Source: Rhizocola hellebori (GTDB lineage: Bacteria; Actinomycetota; Actinomycetes; Mycobacteriales; Micromonosporaceae). Taken from it: a stretch of DNA of 64,000 bases. Positions 23,499-30,730 of this stretch are shown one piece after another. The notes beneath the pieces are model-generated. The model was not told the origin of the DNA and did not search any database. It saw only the letters and a list, made by a program, of their open reading frames with translations. Where the stretch lies: the NCBI RefSeq assembly GCF_016862955.1, contig NZ_BONY01000002.1, positions 186,001-250,000 on the forward strand, in the 5' to 3' direction. How positions within the stretch are numbered: position 1 is the first letter of the stretch; every line of letters starts with the position of its first letter. Made by a program: the position numbers and the translations under genes.

Positions 23499-25115
23499 TC
23501 AGGAAATGGTGCAGGCGCTGGTGTTCAGGGTGAAAGCCGATGGCTCCGGGTTGGCTCCGGTGGCTGTGCCGTTGAAGCCGATCTGCACCGAACCGCCGGG
23601 TGGGATCGTGGCGTTCCAGTCCAGGTTCGTGGCGGTGACCTCTGGGGCCCCGGTGGCCTGTGCCCAGGTGGCACTCCAGCCCTGGGTGAGGCGCTGCCCG
23701 GAGGCGAAGGCGAATCGCAACACCCAGCCATTTATTGCCGTGGTACCGGTATTGGTGATCTTCACCGTCGCGGTGAACCCGCCGCCCCAGCCGCTGGTGC
23801 TATAGGCGACATCGCAACCGCCGGCCGAAGCGGTGGTGAAGGTGACCGTCGCCGAGGGCGGCGAGAGCACACCCGCGCTGTCGCGAGCGCGGACGCGGAA
23901 TGAGTAAGAGGTGTTCGGGGTGAGCCCGGTCAGGGTCGCGGTGGTGACACCGGCGTGGGGCGTCACCGACACCGCTGTTTCGGTGGTGCCCTGGACGCGG
24001 TAGACGACGTAACCGGTCAGCGGGAACGACCCGGGTGTGGACGCGGTCCAGGTGAGGGTGGCGCCGGTGGTGGTGACGCCGGAGACCGCGAGATTGCGGG
24101 GCGCGGTGGGCGGGGTGGAAGTTGGCGTCTGAACGGTGATGTTGGCCGTGGGACCGAGCATGCCGGTCGTGTCCACCGCGCGCACCGCGATGGAGTAGCG
24201 GGTGCCCGGGGTGAGGCCGGTGATCGAGCAGGCCAGCGGGTTCACGCCGACACAGACGTAACCGATCGCATTGACGAGCACCTCGTACCGGTTGATCGGG
24301 TTGGTGCCGGGCGTCGCCGCGGTCCAGGCGACGCTGACGCTGCCCGGGGTGAGGGCGGTGACAGCGAGGTTCTGCGGCGGGCCGGGCGGAACTGGCGGGA
24401 TGGTCGGGCCGCATGGGTGATCGTTGATGGTGAAGTTGGTGGGAGGCGGGTTGGTGGCGCCGGTGTAGGTGCCCGCGAAGGACACCGGTCTGGTGCCACC
24501 GGGGAACAGCGGGCCGGCGCCGCTGGTGAAGAGCCAGACGAAGCTTGTCGTCCACCGGTTGCCGTTGCGCTGGAATCCCCACTCCGGGTTGACCTGCTGG
24601 CTGTCCAGCAGGGTGAAGCCCAGGGTCCACTCCTGCCACGGACCGGTCGACAGGTTGGTCATCTCGACCGAGGAGAAGAAAGTGCCACCACCCGAGCTGT
24701 TCGGCACGTACCGCACCGAACACATTGGACCGTCGGTGTAGGACAGGGTGCGCACGCTGGCCGGCGCGGCTGCCGCCGTGTTGCCCGCGGCGTCGGTCGC
24801 TATCACGGTGAAGGTGTAGTTCTGGTTCGGGGTCAGGAATCGGATGGTGATGGTGTTGACGTCACCGGTGGTGCTCTCGGTCCAGGTTTGGCCGTTGAGC
24901 AGCCCCCGGCGCACGAGATAGTTGGCGACCCCGACGTCATCGGTCGACGGCGTCCAGGTCAAGGTGACGCCGAAGGGCGTGACATTACTGAAGATCGGCG
25001 TCCCGGGTGCGGTGGGCGCGGTGACGTCATCGGCCGCGTTCGCGGCGGCGGGCGTCACGGCAAGCCACAGCACGGCGCATGCCAACATTGCGGTGGCCTT
25101 GGTCAGGCACGACAT
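23499..25115 (-). CDS. Secreted cellulose-binding protein: FN3-CBM2-FN3-FN3-CBM2, no catalytic domain
   Basis: The 538-residue protein has a signal peptide (1-28, ANA/AD) and five modules: FN3 (about 32-125), a CBM2-like domain (about 130-236, Cys at each end), FN3 (245-335), FN3 (340-430) and a C-terminal CBM2 (about 435-538; GWGGGFTATVKITNTG, DWNATIPPGGSVQIGFNG). CBM2 domains bind cellulose or xylan through exposed Trp residues; FN3 modules act as spacers. No hydrolase, LPMO or anchor is present, so it is probably an adhesive or accessory binding protein. GGGAGACTC precedes the ATG and forms the 3' end of a long structured leader that resembles a c-di-AMP riboswitch. Confidence 0.9.
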   Translation of the reverse strand: MSCLTKATAMLACAVLWLAVTPAAANAADDVTAPTAPGTPIFSNVTPFGVTLTWTPSTDDVGVANYLVRRGLLNGQTWTESTTGDVNTITIRFLTPNQNYTFTVIATDAAGNTAAAAPASVRTLSYTDGPMCSVRYVPNSSGGGTFFSSVEMTNLSTGPWQEWTLGFTLLDSQQVNPEWGFQRNGNRWTTSFVWLFTSGAGPLFPGGTRPVSFAGTYTGATNPPPTNFTINDHPCGPTIPPVPPGPPQNLAVTALTPGSVSVAWTAATPGTNPINRYEVLVNAIGYVCVGVNPLACSITGLTPGTRYSIAVRAVDTTGMLGPTANITVQTPTSTPPTAPRNLAVSGVTTTGATLTWTASTPGSFPLTGYVVYRVQGTTETAVSVTPHAGVTTATLTGLTPNTSYSFRVRARDSAGVLSPPSATVTFTTASAGGCDVAYSTSGWGGGFTATVKITNTGTTAINGWVLRFAFASGQRLTQGWSATWAQATGAPEVTATNLDWNATIPPGGSVQIGFNGTATGANPEPSAFTLNTSACTIS

Positions 25116-25119
25116 GGTG

Positions 25120-25245
25120 AGTCTCCCGAGGGATAACTGATTGGCGATTCGCCTTGCGGCACAAGGCGATCTGACGAGGAGACACCATCCGGCCGAAGAC
25201 CGGTCACCCCAGGCGTCACCACGCGCACCCAGCTCCCTAACGCGT
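25120..25245 (-). ncRNA. Candidate c-di-AMP (ydaO/yuaA-type) riboswitch in the FN3/CBM2 leader
   Basis: A TATAAT box at 25250-25255 predicts a start near 25243 and a leader of about 128 nt. In order, the leader carries GGGAGCUGGG, then CUGGGGUGA followed by a CCGGUC-UUCG-GCCGG hairpin. A further 8-bp hairpin comes next (UCGCCUUG/CAAGGCGA, 25149-25169), then AUCAGUUAUCCCUCGGGAG. This order and the last segment resemble the GGGGUGAA ... GUCAGCUAACCUCG core of ydaO/yuaA riboswitches, which in actinobacteria often control secreted wall-acting proteins. Several core positions differ from the consensus, so the identification is tentative. Confidence 0.45.
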
Positions 25246-25249
25246 GTCG

Positions 25250-25255
25250 ATTATA
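25250..25255 (-). promoter_or_regulatory. TATAAT -10 element of the FN3/CBM2 promoter
   Basis: A consensus TATAAT on the minus strand, rare in this GC-rich DNA, is placed so that transcription would begin near 25243. The -35 region is not clear. Confidence 0.55.
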
Positions 25256-25310
25256 GGAGACGACCGAACCGCTCTTGAGCCAGCATCGACCGACCACTAT
25301 GGTTCCGCCC

Positions 25311-25709
25311 ATGGATCAATCTGCACCGGCCGCCCGGCCGGCTCCGGGCAAAGCCGCCAATGTCGTGCTATGGGTGCTGCAGGTGCTGCTCGCGGTCGCG
25401 TTCATCGTCCCGGTCTACCGCAAGCTCGCCAGCGTGCCCGAATCGGTGCAGCTGTTCGATGACATCGGCCTGGGTCAGTGGCTGCGATATGCGGTCGGGC
25501 TACTGGAACTGGCCCTGGCCATCGGGCTGCTACTGCCCCGGTTCGCCGGGCTGGCAGCGGCGGGCCTGGTCGGGGTGATGGCCGGAGCGGTCGCCACGGA
25601 ACTGTTCTTCGAAACGGGCAACTGGGCGCTTCCGGCGGTGCTGCTCGTCATCGCCGCTCTGGTGGCCTGGGGGCGGCGTGACCGGATAGCCGCGCTGCTG
25701 CGCCGCTGA
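25311..25709 (+). CDS. DoxX-like small membrane protein
   Basis: The 132-residue protein has four predicted helices. The DoxX pattern includes VLQVLLAVAFIVPVYRKLAS in helix 1, then LRYAVGLLELALAIGLLLPR and GLAAAGLVGVMAGAVATELF. Members are found in respiratory or redox-linked membrane complexes and many are uncharacterised. The ATG at 25311 puts a short Pro/Ala-rich tail before helix 1; an ATG at 25299 is a close alternative, and neither has a clear ribosome site. It is divergent from the FN3/CBM2 gene and shares its promoter region. Confidence 0.82.
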   Translation: MDQSAPAARPAPGKAANVVLWVLQVLLAVAFIVPVYRKLASVPESVQLFDDIGLGQWLRYAVGLLELALAIGLLLPRFAGLAAAGLVGVMAGAVATELFFETGNWALPAVLLVIAALVAWGRRDRIAALLRR

Positions 25710-25863
25710 CGCGATCACGGCCTGCCGCGGAATCGGTCGACCGAGTGTATTAGGTGTTCATCCATCGGCGGCGATTGTCCATTCGTTCACATCTGTGGCG
25801 ACTGCGGGCGCTAAACGGCGGAAACCACTGACGCCCAAACCTATTTATCTCTATGGTTTCGCC

Positions 25864-26310
25864 ATGACCGAAGGTACCGGGGACGCAAGCTACCGGCGCG
25901 GTGTCGCCCGCATACCAACATGGAGTGAATACTCCGTCGAGGTCGACATCGAGCCGGATCCGAGTCCCGGTGTGCGTCCCCGGCCGCCGTTGCGGCAGCG
26001 GCTGAGCAACATGCGCACCGGCAGCGGCTGGACGATCGCCGGAAGCGCGGTGTTGCTGGTGTCGTGGGTGGCATGGGCGTCGGAGATCGGTGTCGACCAG
26101 ATAGCAACGTCGGGGCTCATGCTGGCGGTCATCGTCGGCGTGGCGATCGGCCTGTTCGGGCTTTGCCGGCTGATCGGCAGCATTGTGCTGGAAGGGCTGA
26201 TGAAACGCACCCGCCGCGGCGCGGTGCTGTCCCACTTGGCGATCGGCCTTTTCCTTGCCCTGGCGGGTCTCTCGCTGCTCCAGCACACGCAGTGGGCCAC
26301 GGTCAGCTAA
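25864..26310 (+). CDS. Small membrane protein of unknown function
   Basis: The 148-residue protein has a cytoplasmic N-terminus of about 60 residues rich in Pro and Arg (PDPSPGVRPRPPLRQRL), followed by three predicted transmembrane helices. The first (TIAGSAVLLVSWVAWASEI) and the last (LAIGLFLALAGLSLLQHTQW) are clear. I see no known domain. The ATG at 25864 was chosen because earlier in-frame codons give an atypical basic leader. The next gene, an MFS exporter, starts 42 bases later in the same direction. Confidence 0.65.
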   Translation: MTEGTGDASYRRGVARIPTWSEYSVEVDIEPDPSPGVRPRPPLRQRLSNMRTGSGWTIAGSAVLLVSWVAWASEIGVDQIATSGLMLAVIVGVAIGLFGLCRLIGSIVLEGLMKRTRRGAVLSHLAIGLFLALAGLSLLQHTQWATVS

Positions 26311-26352
26311 ATTCGCTGGCAAAGCTGGGCGGTGGGTGGGTACGGTGCGGCC

Positions 26353-27603
26353 GTGGCCATCGAAGCGGCTCCGTCCGCGCGCGGCTTTATCCGTTCCCAC
26401 AAGGCTTTTGCCAGGCTGTGGACGGCTCGGACGGTGTCGTTCCTTGGCGACAGCGTCGGTCTTGTCGCGCTGTTGCTGTATGTCGCCAACGACACCGGGT
26501 CGGCGCTCGCGGTGGCCATGCTGATGCTGGTGGGCGACTTCGCGCCGCAGCTGCTCAGCCCGATCGCGGGGGCCATCGCCGACCGGGTCGACCGGCGCCT
26601 GGTGATGATCGCCTGTGAGATCGGGCAGGCCCTGGCGGTGCTGGCGATCGCGATTACCCTGCCGCCGCTGCCGGTGCTGCTGATTCTGGTGGCCCTGCGC
26701 AGCGTGCTGGCCACGGTGTTTCAGCCCGCCTCGCGGGCGGCCGTGCCCAGCCTGGTCGCCGACGCGCACCTGCCGCGCGCCAACTCGTTGATCGGCGCGG
26801 GCACGCATGGCCTGGACGTGCTGGGCCCGCTGGTGGCGGCCGCGTTGCTGCCGGTGCTGCACATCCGCGGGCTGTTGCTGTTCGACGCGGCCACCTTTGC
26901 GGTTTCGGCCTTGTTGCTGGTGACCTTGCCCCGGCTGCCGCGCCCGGTGCGCGAGGTGCCCACCACGGTTTTGGGCGATGCCGCCGAGGGCCTTCGCTAT
27001 CTGTGGCGGCACAAGGTGATCCGGGTGGTGGCGCTGGGATTCTGTGCGATTGTCGCCTTCAACGGCGTCGATGACGTGGCGCTGGTCTTCCTGGCCAAGG
27101 ACGCGCTGCAGCAAGGTGATTCGGCGGCCAGCGTGCTATACGCCGGGGTCGGCGCCGGGCTGATGGTCGGGTTCGCGGTGGTGGCCCGCTGGTCGGGCCG
27201 GGTGCCGATGGTGGTGCTTCTGCTGATCGGCTACGGCGTCTCGTCGCTGGGCAATCTGCTGACCGGGCTGGCGTGGGCTCTGGTGGCCGCCTTCGGCATG
27301 CAGTTCGTCCGCGGGGCGGGCATCGCCGCCACCGACACCGCGCACAACACGCTGATTCAGCGCGTGGTGCCCGAACCGTTGCTGGGCCGGGTCTTCGGCA
27401 ACCTTTACGGCGCGGTCGGGGTGGCCGCGGGCCTGTCCTACGTGCTCGGCGGGCTGGTGCTCGACGCCACCGGTCCACGGTTCACGCTGATCGCGGCGGG
27501 CGCGGGCGGCCTGCTGGTGACCGTCGTCGTGGCCGCCGTCCTGCCCGGACGGCTGCGCTCCGAGGCCGTCCATTTAGGACCGTCAGCGCAACCCGTACCA
27601 TGA
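26353..27603 (+). CDS. MFS exporter (enterobactin-exporter/MFS_3 type)
   Basis: The 416-residue protein has twelve predicted helices and MFS motif A-like residues after helix 2 (GAIADRVDRRLVMI). FARLWTARTVSFLGDSVGLV at the start and QPASRAAVPSLVADAHLPRA in the middle match the MFS_3 subgroup that includes EntS-type and drug exporters. I place the start at the GTG at 26353; a GTG at 26332 is an alternative and neither ribosome site is strong. The histidine kinase gene begins 1 base after its stop, so exporter and two-component system form one operon, and the exported compound may also be the signal. Confidence 0.88.
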   Translation: MAIEAAPSARGFIRSHKAFARLWTARTVSFLGDSVGLVALLLYVANDTGSALAVAMLMLVGDFAPQLLSPIAGAIADRVDRRLVMIACEIGQALAVLAIAITLPPLPVLLILVALRSVLATVFQPASRAAVPSLVADAHLPRANSLIGAGTHGLDVLGPLVAAALLPVLHIRGLLLFDAATFAVSALLLVTLPRLPRPVREVPTTVLGDAAEGLRYLWRHKVIRVVALGFCAIVAFNGVDDVALVFLAKDALQQGDSAASVLYAGVGAGLMVGFAVVARWSGRVPMVVLLLIGYGVSSLGNLLTGLAWALVAAFGMQFVRGAGIAATDTAHNTLIQRVVPEPLLGRVFGNLYGAVGVAAGLSYVLGGLVLDATGPRFTLIAAGAGGLLVTVVVAAVLPGRLRSEAVHLGPSAQPVP

Positions 27604-27604
27604 G

Positions 27605-28747
27605 ATGGTGCGTGATCTGCTGCGATCCATCTGGGAGGAGCCCCGCCCTGCGGGCGCTCGGGCGCCGGCCTGGCGCGACGGGGTGCTGGTCGGGCTGCTC
27701 GCGATAGCGGTGACGCTGGAGGCGCTGCTGCGCACCGACCTGCCGTGGCGCGCGATTTCGGTGGCGCTGACCGCCGGGCTGCTGCCGACCCTGCTGTGGC
27801 GGCGCAGCCGGCCGCTGCTGATGGTGGTCATTCTCTTCAGCGTCTCGACCCTGGCCCCGCTCTTCACCGGCGGCGTGCCGGCCGAGACCTACACGATGGT
27901 CTTCGCCCTGATCCTTCCGTATTCGCTGGTGCGCTGGGGGTCGGGCCGCGAGACGGTGATCGGCTCGGCGATCATGCTGGTCAAGATGGTGTTCACCGCC
28001 GCCGTCGGGGTGCTGACCGTCGCCGACACCATCGGTGGGCTGGCCGTGTTGAGCACCGCCTGTGCGCTGGGGGCGGCCATCCGCTACCGGGGACGGGCCC
28101 GCCAGCGCGAGCTCGACCAGGTCAAGCTGCTGGAGCGGGAGCGGCTGGCCCGCGACCTGCACGACACCGTCGCCCATCACGTGTCGGCCATGGCGATCCG
28201 CGCCCAGGCCGGGCTGGCCACCGCGGCGACGCATCCGGACGCCGCGGTCGAGGCGCTTCGCGTGATCGAGGCCGAGGCTTCGCTCGCCCTGACCGAGATG
28301 CGCTCGATGGTGCGGGTGCTGCGGCACAACGAGCCCGCCCAGCGGGTGCCCAGCCCGCGGGTGGGCGATCTGGCCGGGCTGGCCGGCGACTCGCGCACCG
28401 GGCCGGCCGTCGAGGTCACGCTCGAGGGTGATATCGATGACCTTCCGTCGTCGTTGGGGGCCGCGGTCTATCGCCTGGCCCAGGAGTCGGTGACCAATGC
28501 GCGGCGGCACGCGCGCCACGCCACCCGCATCGAGGTCAGCGTCGCCGCCGACGCGACATCGGTACGCCTGCATGTCAGCGATGACGGCGAGACCGGCCCC
28601 ACCCGCTCGCCCGCCCCGGCCGGGTTCGGGCTGACCGGCATGATCGAAAGGGCCGGGCTGCTCGGTGGCACGTGCGTGGCCGGTCCCAACCCCGATCGCG
28701 GTTGGACGGTGACCGCTGTGTTGCCGCGCAACGGTTCTCCCGCATGA
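27605..28747 (+). CDS. NarL-type sensor histidine kinase
   Basis: The 380-residue membrane kinase has a basic N-terminus and about five to six helices (25-165). The HisKA_3 dimerisation domain carries the phospho-accepting His186 in LARDLHDTVAHHVSAM. A GHKL ATPase domain follows, with an N-box (YRLAQESVTNARRHA) and a short G-box (GFGLTGMIERAGLLGG). It overlaps the response regulator start by 4 bp. No extracellular sensor domain is seen, so it probably senses a membrane stress, as in LiaS/DesK-type kinases. Confidence 0.94.
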   Translation: MVRDLLRSIWEEPRPAGARAPAWRDGVLVGLLAIAVTLEALLRTDLPWRAISVALTAGLLPTLLWRRSRPLLMVVILFSVSTLAPLFTGGVPAETYTMVFALILPYSLVRWGSGRETVIGSAIMLVKMVFTAAVGVLTVADTIGGLAVLSTACALGAAIRYRGRARQRELDQVKLLERERLARDLHDTVAHHVSAMAIRAQAGLATAATHPDAAVEALRVIEAEASLALTEMRSMVRVLRHNEPAQRVPSPRVGDLAGLAGDSRTGPAVEVTLEGDIDDLPSSLGAAVYRLAQESVTNARRHARHATRIEVSVAADATSVRLHVSDDGETGPTRSPAPAGFGLTGMIERAGLLGGTCVAGPNPDRGWTVTAVLPRNGSPA

Positions 28748-29406
28748 GCATCCGGGTGGTCGTCGCCGACGACCAGGAGATCGTCCGTACCGGACTGATA
28801 ATGATCCTTAATGCCCAGCCGGGCATAGAGGTTGTCGGCGAGGCCGCAGACGGCAGGCAGGCTGTCGAGCTGGCCCGGCGGCTGCGCCCCGAGGTGTGCC
28901 TGTTCGACATCCGCATGCCGGGTCTGGACGGCATCGAGGCCACTCGCACCCTTGCCGGGCCAGGCGTGGCCGACCCCATGGCGGTCATTGTCATCACCAC
29001 CTTCGATCTCGACGATTACGTGTACGCGGCGCTGCGGGCCGGAGCACGAGGGTTCCTGCTCAAGGACGCCGGCGCGGCCCTGCTGACGCAAGCGGTGCAC
29101 GCCGCCGCCAACGGCGACGCGCTCATCGCCCCCAACGTCACCACGAGACTGCTCAAGGCTTTTGCCGACGGGACACCGGCCACGCCGCCGCGACAGCCCC
29201 TCGACGCGCTGACCGACCGGGAGGAGCAGGTGCTCGCCGCGGTGGCGCGGGGGCGGACCAACACCGAGATCGCCGATGAGCTTTACATCAGCCTGAGCAC
29301 CGTCAAGACCCACATCGCGAGCCTGATGAACAAGCTGGGCGCCCGCAACCGGGTCGAGATCGCCATGTGGGCCTACGAGACGCATCGGGTCAGAGGCGCG
29401 GCCTAA
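28744..29406 (+). CDS. NarL/FixJ-type response regulator
   Basis: The 220-residue protein has a receiver domain (acidic ADD near residues 8-10, phosphorylation site Asp55 in FDIRMPG, conserved Thr in VITTFD, Lys in LLKDAG) and a LuxR-type helix-turn-helix (LTDREEQVLAAVARGRTNTE, then SLSTVKTHIASLMNKLGARN). It is the partner of the kinase that overlaps it by 4 bp. It likely controls the upstream exporter and its own operon. The C-terminus is complete. Confidence 0.95.
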   Translation: MSIRVVVADDQEIVRTGLIMILNAQPGIEVVGEAADGRQAVELARRLRPEVCLFDIRMPGLDGIEATRTLAGPGVADPMAVIVITTFDLDDYVYAALRAGARGFLLKDAGAALLTQAVHAAANGDALIAPNVTTRLLKAFADGTPATPPRQPLDALTDREEQVLAAVARGRTNTEIADELYISLSTVKTHIASLMNKLGARNRVEIAMWAYETHRVRGAA

Positions 29407-29459
29407 AGTACGCCTCGGCTCCCCCACTATCGGCCAGCACGGCTCGGGCCCAAGTGCCG

Positions 29460-30176
29460 ATGAGCCGCGGCCGTCCCAGCCGTCACGATCGGGCGGTGAC
29501 GAAATCGACCGCCAGGCGCGACTGGCTCATCATCATCGGTCTGCTTCTGCTCGCCCTGGTACCCGCCACAGCCGGCGCCTTTCGGGTGACCGAACTGAGC
29601 ACCGGCCCTGAGCTCACCCCAGACAACGCCCGGTTCGTCAGCGAACCGATTCCGGTCGTGGTGCACATCGTTGGCGCCGTACTGCTTTCCGTACTGAGCC
29701 CGTTCCAGTTCATGTCCGGGCTGCGCCGGCGCAGGCTGCGCTGGCACCGCCTCGCCGGATGGATCATCATCCCCAGCGGGCTCGCCGCTGCGCTGAGCGG
29801 GCTCTGGATGACCGTCTTCTACGACCTTCCGGCCTTCGACGGCGCAGCCGTCAACGCCATGCGCCTGGTCGTCGGCAGCGTGATGGCGGCAGCCTTCGTG
29901 CTGGGCTTCGCCGCTATACGCAGAGGCGACATCGCCCGGCACAGCGCCTGGATGATCCGCGGCTACGCCCTGGGCATGGGCGCGGGCACACAAGCGCTGA
30001 CCCACCTGCCGTTGCTGTTCACCGGCACGCCCGGCTTGACCGCCCGCGCCATCGCGATGGGCGCCGGCTGGCTGATCAATATCGTGGTAGCCGAATGGGT
30101 TATCCGCACCAAACTGCCCAGACCCAAGCGCACCACCCCGGCCGAGGCTGTCGTCAATGGACTCGCCCACCGATGA
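29460..30176 (+). CDS. DUF2306 family membrane protein
   Basis: The 238-residue protein has about six to seven helices and matches DUF2306: a His in helix 2 (PVVVHIVGAVLLSVLSPFQF), the RLRWHRLAGWI loop, and RRGDIARHSAWMIRGYALGM. The conserved His residues in membrane segments suggest heme or metal binding, but function is unknown. The ATG at 29460 is taken as start; a GTG at 29496 is possible and would remove a basic leader. It overlaps the next gene by 4 bp and is first of a three-gene operon ending in an M48 peptidase. Confidence 0.85.
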   Translation: MSRGRPSRHDRAVTKSTARRDWLIIIGLLLLALVPATAGAFRVTELSTGPELTPDNARFVSEPIPVVVHIVGAVLLSVLSPFQFMSGLRRRRLRWHRLAGWIIIPSGLAAALSGLWMTVFYDLPAFDGAAVNAMRLVVGSVMAAAFVLGFAAIRRGDIARHSAWMIRGYALGMGAGTQALTHLPLLFTGTPGLTARAIAMGAGWLINIVVAEWVIRTKLPRPKRTTPAEAVVNGLAHR

Positions 30177-30730
30177 ACGGATCAGGCGAACCTGCCCGGT
30201 CTGTTGCGCAGCTGATCCCATCCGCAGTCGTTGATCTGACAGCATCTTTGTGCGAAGGCCTGGACACTTCTGCGGTGGACGATGATAGTGCCCTGATAGC
30301 CGAGCTCGCACAGGTGGCGCTGGTGTCGGTAGCGCCCGACGAGCTGATGATTTTCGACGAGACCGCCGAGGAATACTTCACCGATCCGGAGGCGGCGCTG
30401 ACGGCCAGCGGCCGCGACGCGGCTGTCGGGTTTGGACTCGAGCTGGCAATGATCACGCCGATCGCGCTGTCGGTGGGTTCCGCGGTCATGCAGGCCGTGG
30501 TGGGCCATCTCGCCGGCCGCGCGCTGGACGCGGGCCAGACCGGCCTGGCCGCGCTGGCCCGGCGGGTGTTCAAGCGGCCCGCCCAGCAGCCGGACCTCAC
30601 TTTGACAACGGCGCAGGCGCAGCAGGTGCGCGCCACCGCGTTCGAACGGGCACGTGCGCTCGGGTTGCCCGATGCGCAGGCCCATCTGCTCGCCGACTCC
30701 TTCGTCGGCGCGATTGCCACCGCCGGATGA
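30173..30730 (+). CDS. Protein of unknown function between DUF2306 and M48 genes
   Basis: The 185-residue protein starts and ends in 4-bp ATGA overlaps with both neighbours, so all three are translationally coupled. The first 80 residues are acidic (LDTSAVDDDSALIAEL, DETAEEYFTDPEAA). A hydrophobic segment follows (VGFGLELAMITPIALSVGSA), then an Ala-rich helical tail. It may attach to the membrane and could be a subunit, inhibitor or activator of the membrane peptidase downstream. I do not recognise the family. Confidence 0.75.
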   Translation: MNGSGEPARSVAQLIPSAVVDLTASLCEGLDTSAVDDDSALIAELAQVALVSVAPDELMIFDETAEEYFTDPEAALTASGRDAAVGFGLELAMITPIALSVGSAVMQAVVGHLAGRALDAGQTGLAALARRVFKRPAQQPDLTLTTAQAQQVRATAFERARALGLPDAQAHLLADSFVGAIATAG

